From positions 50,689 through 114,688 of the forward strand of contig NZ_BLAF01000036.1 of assembly GCF_009687885.1 (NCBI RefSeq): DNA of 64,000 nucleotides. The letters are read 5' to 3'. Source of the DNA: Acrocarpospora pleiomorpha (GTDB taxonomy: Bacteria; Actinomycetota; Actinomycetes; Streptosporangiales; Streptosporangiaceae). This document shows, piece by piece, positions 36,301 to 48,300 of the stretch. The stretch's first letter is position 1. Each line of letters starts with the position of its first letter. The notes beneath the pieces are model-generated. The model saw nothing but the letters and a program-made list of their open reading frames with translations, did not search any database and was not told where the DNA came from. A program made the translations under genes and the position numbers.

Positions 36301-39300
36301 ACCAGATGCCGGGCCAGACTGCCCCCCAGACCACCGGTGCCACCAGTGATCAGAACTGTCCCGTCCGGATCCCACGGCCGTTCCGGCTCCTCGGCCGGTG
36401 TCACCCGGGCCAGACGAGGCACCCGTACCGCGCCTTCACGCACCGCCGCCTGCGGCTCACCGGAGGCCAGCACCGCGGCCAGCGACGAGGAGGACAGCTC
36501 CGCGTCGACATCGACCAGCACGAACCGGCCTGGATCCTCCCACTGCGCCGAACGCACCAGGCCCCACACCGCCGCAGCCGCCAGATCGGTGACCGCTTCA
36601 CTCTCACTCGCGGCCACCGCGCCCCGCGTCACGAACACCAGCCGCGAAGCCCTGAACCGCTCGTCGGCCAACCACCGCTGGAGCAGGTCGAGGATGTGGG
36701 CGACCAGCTCGTGCGTCGCCTCCGCCACGTTCTCGGCGTCGGCCGACTCGACGGTGACCATGACCACGTCGGGTGCTGAGTCCAGTGCGGCGAGTTCTCC
36801 GGTCAGCTCGACCACGCTCGGGACGGTCTCCGTACCCACCGCCTCCGGCAGCGCGGTCCAGTCCAGCCCGAACAGCGAATCGCGCTCTACGCCGCCACCG
36901 CCCGCACCGGCGAACTGCTCGGGGGTGAACGGACGCACGACCAACGAGCGCGCCGACAACACCGGCGCTCCGGCCCGATCGGCCGCCGACAGCGACACGG
37001 ACTCGTCACCGGACTTGGTCAGCCGGACGCGCAGCAGCGCGGCACCACTCGCGTGCAGGCACACCTCTTGCCAGGAGAAGGGCAGCAGGCCACCCTCCAC
37101 CACATTCAACCCGGCGAAGCTGACCGCGTGCAGCGCCGCGTCCAGCAACGCCGGATGCACTCCGAACGCGCCCGCGTTCGACGCCGCCTGCTCGGGAAGG
37201 GCGACTTCGGCGAAGATCTCACCGCCGGGGCCGCTCCAGGCCGCCCGCAGTCCTCGGAACACCGGGCCGTAGCCCAGCCCTCGGGAGGCCAGTTCGTCAT
37301 ACAGTCCATCCAGCTCGATCGCGGTCGCGTCGGCCGGGGGCCACACCTCCGCGTCGAACGGCACCGCGGCCCGGCCACCCGTGGCGAGCGTCCCGGTGGC
37401 GTGCCGCACCCACTGCACCTCGTCGTCGGCCTGCGCCGGCCGGGAGTAGACGCTCAGGGTCCGGCGGCCGGTCTCCTCCGGCGCACCCACCGCGATCTGG
37501 ACCGCGACCGCCTCGTCCTCGGCCAGCACCAGCGGCGCGGCCAGGGTCAGCTCCTCGACCACATCGCAGCCGACCTGGTCACCCGCCCGGACCGCCAGCT
37601 CAAGGAACCCGGTGCCGGGGAAGAACACCATCCCTGCCACGGTGTGGTCGGCCAGCCAGGGATGCGTGGCGAGCGACAGACGGCCGGTCAGCACCACTCC
37701 GTCGGAGTCGGCCAGGCCCACCGCCGCGCCCAGGAGAGGATGCTTCGTCGCCGCCAGGCCCGCCGCCGTCACGTTCCCCGCACCGGCGCTCGCACTGCCG
37801 TCAGGCCAGAACCACTGGTGCTGGAAGGCATAGGTCGGCAGATCGACCCTGCGCCCACCCGGCAGCAGTGCCCGCCAGTCCACCGTCACACCGCGCACGA
37901 ACAGCTCGGCGGCCGAGACCAGCACCCGGTCCAGCCCGCCCTCCTCCCGGCGCAACGTTCCGGCGATCACCGCGTCCACCGCGGCCTCGTCCACGCACTC
38001 GCCGATGCCGATCGTCAGCACCGGATGCGGGCTCACCTCCACGAACACGCGGTGGCGCTGCTCCAGCAGTTCCCCGATCGCCGGAGCGAAGGCCACCGTG
38101 TTGCGCAGGTTGTCACACCAGTACGCCGCGTCGAGTTCCGGTCCCTCCAGCCACTGGCCGGTCACGGTTGACAGCATTGGTATCCGTACCGAACGCGGAG
38201 TCACCTCCGCCAGGACCTGGGCCAGCTCCCCACCGATCAGATCGACCTGGGCCGAGTGCGAGGCGTAGTCCACCGCGATACGCCGGACCCGCACCTCCTC
38301 AGCGGTCAGTCGCTCGACCAGTTCCTCAATGGCCGCGACCTCACCGGCCACCACCACCGAGCGAGGGCCGTTGATGGCCGCGACCGAGATCCGCCCGTCC
38401 CAGACGGCCAGCCGCTCACGCACCTGCTCGACCGGCAACGGCACAGACGCCATCGCCCCGAGCCCGGCCAGCCGGTCGGCGATCAAGCGGCTGCGCAGCG
38501 CCACTATCCGGGCGCCGTCTTGTAGAGACAGGCCGCCCGCGACCACCGCGGCCGCGATCTCGCCCTGCGAGTGACCGACCACGGCGTCGGGGCGGACGCC
38601 CAGGGATTCCCAGACCGCAGCCAGGGAGACCATCATCGCGAAGGACACCGGCTGGACCACATCCACCCGATCCAGCGACGGGGCGTCTTCGGTCTGGCGG
38701 ATCACGTCCAGCAGCGACCAGTCCACGAACGGTTCAAGCGCCGCCGCGCACTCCGCCATCCGGCCCGCGAAGACCGGCGACTCCTCAAGCAGCCGCCCGC
38801 CCATACCCGCCCACTGCGCCCCCTGACCCGGGAACACCCACACCGACTTACCGGCGATGTCGGCCACACCCGAGACCACGCCCGTCGCCGACTCACCGGC
38901 ACCGACCGCCGACAGGCCCGACAGCAGGCCGCCACGATCACGCCCGACCACCACCGCACGATGCTCGAACACCGACCGCGACACCACCAGCGAGGACCCC
39001 ACATCCACCGGGTCCAGCTCGCCGGCCTCCACCTGCGCCGCCAGACGACGCGCCTGACCACGCAACGCCTCCGGAGTCTTCGCCGAGACCACCCACGGCA
39101 CGACACCCGGCGCCTGTTCCACCGGCTCCGTTACAGGAGCCTCCGGCCCCTGCTCCAAGATCACGTGCGCGTTGGTGCCGCTGATCCCGAAGGAGGAGAC
39201 ACCGGCCCGGCGCGGGTGACCGTTCTGCTGCCACTCCACCGGCTCGGTCAGCAGCTCCACCGCGCCAGAGGCCCAGTCCACATGCGAGGACGGCGCATCG

Positions 39301-42300
39301 ACGTGCAACGTCTTGGGCAGCACCCCGTGCCGCATGGCCAGCACCATCTTGATCACACCGGCGACACCGGCGGCGGCCTGGGTGTGACCGATGTTCGACT
39401 TGATCGACCCCAGCAGCAGCGGACGATCCTCGTCCCGATCCCGGCCATAGGTCGCCAGCAGCGCCTGCGCCTCGATCGGGTCACCCAGCGTCGTACCGGT
39501 GCCGTGCCCTTCAACCGCGTCCACATCAGCGGGCGCGAGCCCCGCCCCGGCCAGGGCCTTGCGGATCACCCGCCGCTGCGAAGGACCGTTCGGAGCGGTC
39601 AGGCCGTTGGACGCGCCGTCCTGGTTGACCGCGGAACCCCGGACGATCGCCAGGACCTGGTGACCGTTACGGCGCGCGTCCGACAGACGCTCCAGCACCA
39701 GCATGCCGACGCCCTCGGACCAGCCCGCGCCGTCGGCCGCGTCGGAGTAGGACTTGCACCTGCCGTCAGGGGCCAGGCCGCCCTGCCCCGTGAAGTCGAT
39801 GAACGGCCCAGGAGTGGCCATCACCGTCACACCACCGGCCAGCGCGAGCGAGCAGTCACCGCCGCGCAGCGCCTGCGCCGCGAGGTGCATCGCCACCAGC
39901 GACGACGAGCACGCGGTGTCCACCGTCACCGCCGGGCCCTCCAGACCCAGGGTGTAGGAGAGCCGGCCGGTGGCGACGCTGCCGGCGGTGCCGGTGCCCA
40001 TGAAGCCCATCACGTCGGCGGGGAAGGCCGTGCTGTTCGCGTAGTCGTGGTACATGACACCGGCGAACACGCCCGTGTGGCTGCCCCGCAGCGAGACCGG
40101 GTCGATCCCGGTCCGCTCGATCGCCTCCCAGGTCACCTCAAGCAGCAGCCGCTGCTGCGGGTCCATCGCCAGCGCCTCACGCGGCGAGATGCCGAAGAAC
40201 CCGGGGTCGAACTCGCCGGCCTCGTGCAGGAAGCCACCCGCCTGGACGTACTTGACGGCTTGGCCCTCGGCTTGAGAGAGCGCGTCACGGTGCCAGCCGC
40301 GTGTCGTCGGGAAGGGGGAGATGGCGTCCGCGCCCTCGGTGACCAGCCGCCACAGGTCCTCGGGAGAGTTGACCCCGCCCGGATAGCGGCACGCCATGCC
40401 CACGATCACGATCGGGTCATCCGCCACCGGCAGGATGGCCGTGGGGATGATCGCGTCGGCGTCCTCACCGAGCAGCTCGGCCAGCAGGAACTCCGCGAGC
40501 AGCGTCGGCGTCGGGTAGTCGAACACCAGCGTCGCAGGCAACCGCAGGCCGGTCGCGCCGTTCAGCCGGTTACGCAGCTCCACGGCCGTGAGCGAGTCGA
40601 AGCCCAGCTCGCGGAACTCCCGCCGCACCTCCACCGTGCCGGGGGAGACGTGCCCGAGCACGACGGCCACCTCGGTGCGCACCAGATCCAGCAGGACCTC
40701 GGCGCGCTCGGCCACTCCCAGCGGAGCCAGCCGCTGCAGCAACGTCGCGGCCACCACAGAACCGGACGCCGCCGACCGCCTCCCTCCCCGCACCAGCCCG
40801 CGCAGCAGCGCCGGGATCTCGCCCTGCGTCCGCAGTGCCGACGGCTCAAGCCGGACCGGGATGAGCAACGCGTGCTCCAGCGTGGTGGCGGCCTCGAACA
40901 ACGCCAGACCTTGTTCTGGCGACAGCGGCGGCATGCCCGCCCGTGCCATTCTGCGCATTTCGGCGTCGTCGAGTGTGCCGGTCATCCCGGCGTCCTGGCT
41001 CCACGCGCCCCAGGCCAGCGAGAGCGCGGGCAGTCCCGCCGCCCGCCGCTGCTGGGCCAGCGCGTCCAGGAAGACGTTGGCCGCCGCGTAGTTGCCCTGA
41101 CCGGCGTTGCCCATCACCCCGGCCAGCGAGGAGAACAGCACGAACGCCGCGAGGTCCAGGCCCTGGGTGAGCTCGTGCAGGTGCCAGGCGGCGTCCACCT
41201 TGGGACGCAGCACCGCGTCCAGCCGCTCCGGCGTCAGCGAGGGAATCGTGCCGTCATCCAGCACACCGGCGGTGTGAATGACCGCGGTCAGCGGATGCCC
41301 GGCATCGATCCCGGCCAGCAGGGCCGCCGCCTGATCCCGATCCGCCAGGTCGCACGCCGCGATCTCGACCTCGACGCCGTGCGCGATCAGCTCGGCCCGC
41401 AGTTCCACCGCGCCCGGAGCGTCCAGACCACGGCGGCTGGCCAGCAGCAGACGCCGTACCCCACGCTCGGCCACCACATGCCGCGCGAACAGCGCACCCA
41501 GACCACCGGTCCCGCCAGTGATCAACACTGTGCCGTCCGGAGCCCACGGACGGGCACCGTCCTCATCGAGGACATCGCCAGGATCAGCGGCGCGTGTCAC
41601 CCGCGCCAGCCGCGGCACCCGTACGCCATCTTCACGTACCGCTACCTGCGGCTCGCCCGACGCCGACGCGGCGGCCAGCACTCCCGGCAGGGCCGGCAGC
41701 GACTGCCCGGCCATGTCGACCAGTGCGAACCGGCCTGGTTCCTCCCACTGCGCGGACCGCACCAGTCCCCACACAGCGGCGGCCGCCAGGTCCGTCACGG
41801 TTTCGCTCTCGCTCGCCGCGACGGCACCCCTGGTCACGAACACCAGCCTGGAGCGGAGACAGCGGTCATCGGCCAGCCAGGCACGCAGCAGGTCCAGCGC
41901 CGCGGCGGTCAACTCGTGAACCGACGCGACCACGTCGCCGTGCTCCGCGGAGCCGACCGTAACGGTCACCACCTCTGGCACCGTCTCCAGCGCCGCCAGG
42001 TCCGATGCCGGAGTCAAGGTCAGCTCGACCGAATCGAAATCGACGGCGGCCGGCCCGTCGGGCAACGCCGTCCAGGCCAGCTGGAACAGCGAGTCCCTGA
42101 GCGGGTCGCGACCACCGCCAAAGGCAGCCTGGTCGGCCGTGACCGGACGCAGCACCAGTGACCGCGCTGAGAGCACCGGTTCCCCTGCGGCGTCCACCGC
42201 GATCACCGAGACCGTGTCGCCTCCGGTCCTGTCCAGCCGGACACGCAGCACCGACGCGCCACCGGCGTGCAGGCACACCTCACCCCAGGAGAACGGCAAC

Positions 42301-45300
42301 CGGCCGTCGGCATCGTCAAGACCGGCGAAGGTCACGGCGTGCAGCGCCGCGTCCAGCAGCGCCGGATGCATTCCGAACGAAGCCGCGTTCGACTGCGCCT
42401 GCTCGGGCAGGACGACGTCGGCGAACACCTCGCCGTCAGCACCTCGCCAGGCGGCCCGCAGTCCCTGGAACACCGGCCCGTAGTGGAAGCCGCCCGCAGC
42501 GAGCCGGTCGTACAGGTCGTCCACCTGGATGGGGGTGGCGTCCTGCGGGGGCCACACGGCCGTGTCGAAGGCGGCGGCGCCGGGCCCGGTCACGGCCAGC
42601 ACACCGGTGGCATGCCGTACCCATGGTTCCTCGTCGGCGGCTTCGGCCGGACGGGCGTAGATGCTCAGGTTGCGGCGGCCGGACTCGGCCGCCGAGGCCA
42701 CCCACACCTGCACCGCGACGGCGTCCCGCTCGCCGAGCACCAGGGGCGTGGTCAGGGTCAGCTCCTCGACCATGTCGCAGCCGACCTGGTCACCCGCCCT
42801 GATCGCCAGCTCGAGGAACCCGGTGCCCGGGAAGATGACCGTGCCGCCGACAGCGTGGTCGGCCAGCCACGGATGCGACCGCAGCGACAACCGCCCGGTC
42901 AGCAGCACTCCCGCCGAGTCGGCCAGCCCGACCGCGACACCCAGCAGTGGGTGCCTTGCGGCGGCCAGCCCCGCGGCCGCCACGTTCCCTGCCTGGGTGG
43001 CGCTGCCGTCGGACCAGAAACGCTGCCGCTGGAACGTGTACGTCGGCATGTCGATCCGGCGCCCGCCCTGGAGCACCGCCTGCCAGTCCACCGGCACCCC
43101 ACGCACGTGCAGCTGGGCCAGCGCCGCCATGATCGCGGTCTGCTCGTCCCGATCCTTGCGCAGAACCGGCACCAGCACCGAATCGGCGAGTTCGACCAGG
43201 ATGTCCTCAGCCATCGCGGTCAGCACGCCGTCAGGACCGAGCTCCAGGTAGGCGGTCACTCCCTGCCGGTGCAGCACCCGCACGGCGTCGGCGAAGCGCA
43301 CCGCGCTCCGCACCTGCCCCACCCAGTAGCCGGGTGAGCACAGCTGCTCGGCCGTGGCCTGCTCTCCGGTCAGGGTGGACACGATCGGGATTCGCGGGGG
43401 GTTGTAGGTCAGCGTCCCGGCCAGGGTGCGGAAGTCCGCCAGCATCGGGTCCATCAACGGCGAATGGAACGCGTGCGAGACCCGCAACCGCCGCGTCTTG
43501 ACGCCCTGAGACTCCAGCGCAGCCGCCATCTCAAGGACCGAATCCTCAACCCCGGAGATCACCACCGAGGCCGGACCGTTCACCGCGGCGACCGATACCT
43601 CGGCCTCACGCCCGGCCAGCAGGCCGGCGACCGCATCCTCGGACGCCTGCACCGCCACCATCGCCCCACCGGCAGGAAGCGCCTGCATCAGCCGTGCCCG
43701 AGCCGCGACCAGCGCACACGCGTCCCGAAGCGACAGCACCCCGGCCACATGCGCCGCAGTGATCTCCCCGATCGAGTGCCCGGCCAGCACCTCCGGCCGC
43801 ACACCCCAGGATTCGACCAGCCGGAACAGCGCGGTCTCCACCGCGAACAGCGCCGGCTGCGCCCATCCGGTCTGATCCAGCGCCTCCGTACCCGGCTCGG
43901 CGAACAGCACCTCACGCAGCGAACCGTCGAGAAGCGGGTCAAGCTCCGCGATCACCGCGTCCAAGGCCTCGGCGAACACCGGGAACCGGTCGTACAGCTC
44001 CCGGCCCATCCCCGCCCGCTGGCTCCCCTGACCGGTGAACAACACCGCCGGCTTCGGCTCGGCCGCGGCCAGCCCGTGCAGCACACCCGCGCTCGGGCGG
44101 TCTTCGGCCAGTGCCCGCAGGCCGGCGACCGCGCCCGCGAGGTCGGCGGCCACCACGGCCGCCCTGTACTCGAACGCCGAGCGCGTGGTGGCCTGCGAGA
44201 ACGCCACATCGGCCAGCCACAGCTCTGGCTCGCCCTCCACGTACGAGGCAAGCTGCCCGGCCTGCGCGCGCATCGCCTCCGCCGACCGGCCGGAAACCAT
44301 AACCGGCACGACTCCGGCTGGCGAACGGCCCTCGAATTCCTGGTCTTCGGCGTCCGGTGCTTCGACCCGCTCGATGATCAGGTGTGCGTTGGTGCCGCTG
44401 ATCCCGAACGACGACACCGCCGCACGGCGAGGGTGACCGTTCTTCGGCCACTCGGCCGGCTCGGTCAGCAGCTCCACCGCACCGGAGGCCCAGTCCACGT
44501 GCGAGGACGGCTCGTCCACGTGCAGCGTCTTGGGCAGCATCCCGTGCCGCATGGCCATGACCATCTTGATCACACCGGCCACACCCGCGGCGGCCTGGGT
44601 GTGCCCGATGTTCGACTTGATCGACCCCAGCAGCAGCGGACGGTCCTCCGGCCTGCCCTGCCCGTAGGTCGCCAAAAGCGCCTGCGCCTCGATCGGGTCA
44701 CCCAGCGCCGTACCCGTGCCGTGGCCCTCCACCACGTCGACATCAGCGGGAGCCAGCCCCGCGCCGGCCAGCGCCTGGCGGATCACCCGCTGCTGCGAAG
44801 GACCGTTCGGTGCCGTAAGACCGTTCGACGCACCGTCCTGGTTGACCGCCGACCCGCGCATGACAGCCAGCACCTGGTGACCGTTGCGCCGCGCGTCCGA
44901 CAGCCGCTCCAGCACCACCAAGCCCACACCTTCGGACCAACTGGTGCCGTCGGCGGCATCCGAATAGGACTTACACCGCCCGTCGGCGGCCAGCCCGCCC
45001 TGGGCGCTGAACTCCATGATCCCCATCGGCGAGGCGACCACGGTCACACCGCCCGCCAGCGCCAGCGAGCACTCACCCGAGCGCAGCGCCTGCGCCGCGA
45101 GGTGCATCGCCACCAGCGAGGAGGAGCAGGCGGTGTCCACCGTCACCGCCGGGCCCTCAAGCCCCAAGGTGTAGGACAGCCGGCCCGAGAGCACGCTCCC
45201 CGACTGGCCCGTCACCATGAAGCCGCGGGCCTCATCTGACGGGATGTAGCCGGACGCGCCGGCGCCGACGTACACCCCGGTGTAGCTGCCGCGCAGCGAC

Positions 45301-48300
45301 AGCGGGTCGATCCCGGCGCGCTCGACCGCCTCCCAGGTGGTCTCGAGCAGCACCCGCTGCTGCGGGTCCATGGCGAGCGCCTCACGCGGCGAGATCCCGA
45401 AGAAGCCGGCGTCGAACTCCGCGACGTCGGGCATGAACCCGCCCTGGAAGTCCAGTTCGCCGTTCACCTGCCAGCCCCGGTCGAGCGGCAGGGGGGAGAC
45501 GGCGTCGCGCCCCTCCGTGACGAGCTGCCACAGATCCTCCGGAGAGTGCACTCCGCCGGGGTAGCGGCACGCCATGCCCACGATCACGATCGGATCGTCG
45601 GCCACCGACGCGATCGGCGTCGCGGCGATGACATCGCCGTGCTCACCCAGCAGTTCGGCCAGCAGGAACTCCGCCAGCACCACGGGGGTCGGGTAGTCGA
45701 ACACCAGGGTGGCGGGCAGCCGCAGCCCGGTCGCGGCGTTCAGCCGGTTGCGCAGTTCCACCGCGGTGAGCGAGTCGAAGCCCAGTTCGCGGAACTCCCG
45801 GCGCACCTCCAGCATCTGCGGCGAGGTGTGCCCGAGCACCGTGGCCGCCTGGGCCCGGACCAGGTCGATCACCAGACGGCTCCGGTCGGCGGGGGCCAGT
45901 CCGGCCAGTTGCCGCAGCAGCGCCTGGTCGGCGCCCGATACCGGGGCCGCCGCCGTACGGCGTGTGCTCCGCACCAGCGAGCGGAGCAGCGGCGGGATCT
46001 CACCGAGCGCCTGCAACGCGGGCAGGTTGAGCCGGGCCGGCGCGACCACCGGCGTGTCGCAGCCCAGGGCCGCGTCGAAGAGTGCCAGGCCCTCGGCGAA
46101 GGAGAACAGGTGGAACCCCGCGGCCACCAGCCGGCGGAGGTCGGTCTCGCTGAGCTCGCCGGCCATGCCGGCGTCCGCCGCCCACGGACCCCACACCAGG
46201 GACAGGCCCGGCATGCCCTGGGCGCGGCGGTGCTGAGCCAGCGCGTCCAGGTAGGCGTTGGCCGCCGCGTAGCCGCCAAGACCCGGGCCGCCGACCAGCC
46301 CGGCCATCGAGGAGTACAGGACGAAGGCGGCCAGGTCGAGGTCCCGCGTCAGCTCGTGGAGGTGCCAGGCGCCATCGGCCTTGGGCCCGAACACGGTGGC
46401 CAGCCGGCGCTCGTCCAGCGACGGGATCATGCCGTCGTCGCGTACGCCCGCGGTGTGGACGACCGCGGTGAGCGGGTGCTCCGCGGGCACGCCGGCGAGC
46501 AGCTCCGCCACCTGATCCCGATCGGCCAGGTCGCAGGCGGCGATGGTGACCTCGGCGCCGTGGGCGATCAGTTCGGCCGCCAGTTCCACCGCGCCCGGAG
46601 CGTCCATGCCCCTGCGGCCGGCCAGCAGCAGATGCCGAACCCCGTGCTCGGCCACCAGATGCCGGGCCAGGCTGCTGCCCAGGCCGCCGGTGCCACCCGT
46701 GATCAGAACGGTGCCGTCGAGATCCAGCCGCGCGGCGTCTCCCCCTGGCGTCAGGCGGACCAGCCGGGGCACGCGGGCCACGTGGCCGCGAATCGCCACC
46801 TGGGGCTCGCCGCAGGCCAGCGCCTCAGGCAGCGCCGACAGCGCGGTCTCCCGCTCGTCCACATCGACCAGCAGGAAGCGGTCGGGGTTCTCGGCCTGCG
46901 CGACGCGGACCAGACCCCAGACGGCCGCCGCCGCCGGATCCGTAAACGCTTCGTCTTCCGTGCCGGCGACCGCGCCCCTGGTGACCAGCACCAGCCTGGA
47001 TTCGGTGAACCGCTCATCCGCCAGCCACTGCCGCAGGAGTTCCAGGACCCGGCCGGTCACCTCCTGTGCCGCCGCCGCGCCGACCGCCATCACGGGCGAG
47101 GCGATCTCGACGGCCACGACGTCCGGCACCCGGTCCGGCGAGGAGAGGCCGGACGCGGCCCAGCGCAGCTCGTCCAGTCCGGACCGGTTCAGTTCGGACC
47201 AGTCCAGCTCGACGCAGTCCAGCCCGGCCATCGCGTCCGTCGGGGAGACGACCGTCGGCGCGACCGCCCACTCCAGCGCGAACAGCGCGTCCCGCTCCAG
47301 CCCTTGAGCGCCGGAGACGAGCATCTGGTCAGCGGACACCGGGCGGAACACCAGCGACTCCGCCGTCAGCACCGGCGCGCCCTCGGCGTCCACCGCCGCC
47401 AGCGACACCGAACCGCTCCCGGTCCTGGCCAGCCGTACCCGCAACGCCGATGCGCCGCCCGCGTGCAGGCACACGCCGACCCAGGAGAACAGCAGCCGCC
47501 CCTGGCCCGGCTCCACGAGGTCCATGAACGAGGCCGGCTGCAACGCCGCGTCGAGGAGGGCGGGATGCAGGCCGAACGAGCCGGCGTCGCCGACCTCCTC
47601 GGGCACCGCGACCTCGGCGAAGATCTCCCCGTCCCGCTGCCAGGCCGCCCGCAGTCCCTTGAAGGTCGGCCCGTATCGCACGCCGCCCTCGGCCAGGTCG
47701 TCGTACAGCCCGTCCAATGTGATCGGCGCCGCGCCCGCGGGCGGCCACACGGTCGTGTCGAACCGTGCCGTACGCGCGCCGACCGCCAGCACGCCGGCCG
47801 CGTGCCGCACCCAGGGCTGGTCCGGCGTGTCGGCCGGTCGGGCGTAGATGGCCAGGTTCCTGCGGCCTGTTTCGTCGGACGCGCTCACCACCACCTGGAC
47901 GGCGACGGCGTCGTCCGTGCCGAGCACCAGCGGGGCCGCCAGGGTGAGCTCTTCCACCCGGTCGCAGCCGACCTGGTCACCGGCCCGGATCGCCAGCTCG
48001 AGGAACCCGGTGCCGGCGAACAGGGCCGTGCCGGCCACCGCGTGATCGGCCAGCCACGGGTGCGACCGCAGCGACATCAGGCCGGTGAGCAGCGCGCCGT
48101 CGGAGTCGGCGAGCCCGACGGCGGCGCCCAGCAGCGGATGCCCCGCCGCGGCGAGGCCGAGCCCTCGGGCGTCGGCGATCCGCATCCCGCTCGGCCAGAA
48201 CCTGTGGTGCTGGAAGGCGTAGGTGGGCAGGTCGATCCGGCGTCCGCCGGACAGGACCGGCCGCCAGTCCACCGCCACGCCGCGGACGAACAGCTCGGCC

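Noticed and set aside
38571..42161. Plus-strand open frame of 1,196 codons
   Set aside because: Antisense shadow of PKS B modules 4-5; no domain, no ribosome binding site, same biased composition.
46250..46450. KR of module 3 has RDD and GGY variants
   Set aside because: The second Asp and the catalytic Ser and Tyr are present, and GGY occurs in characterised KRs, so it is treated as active.
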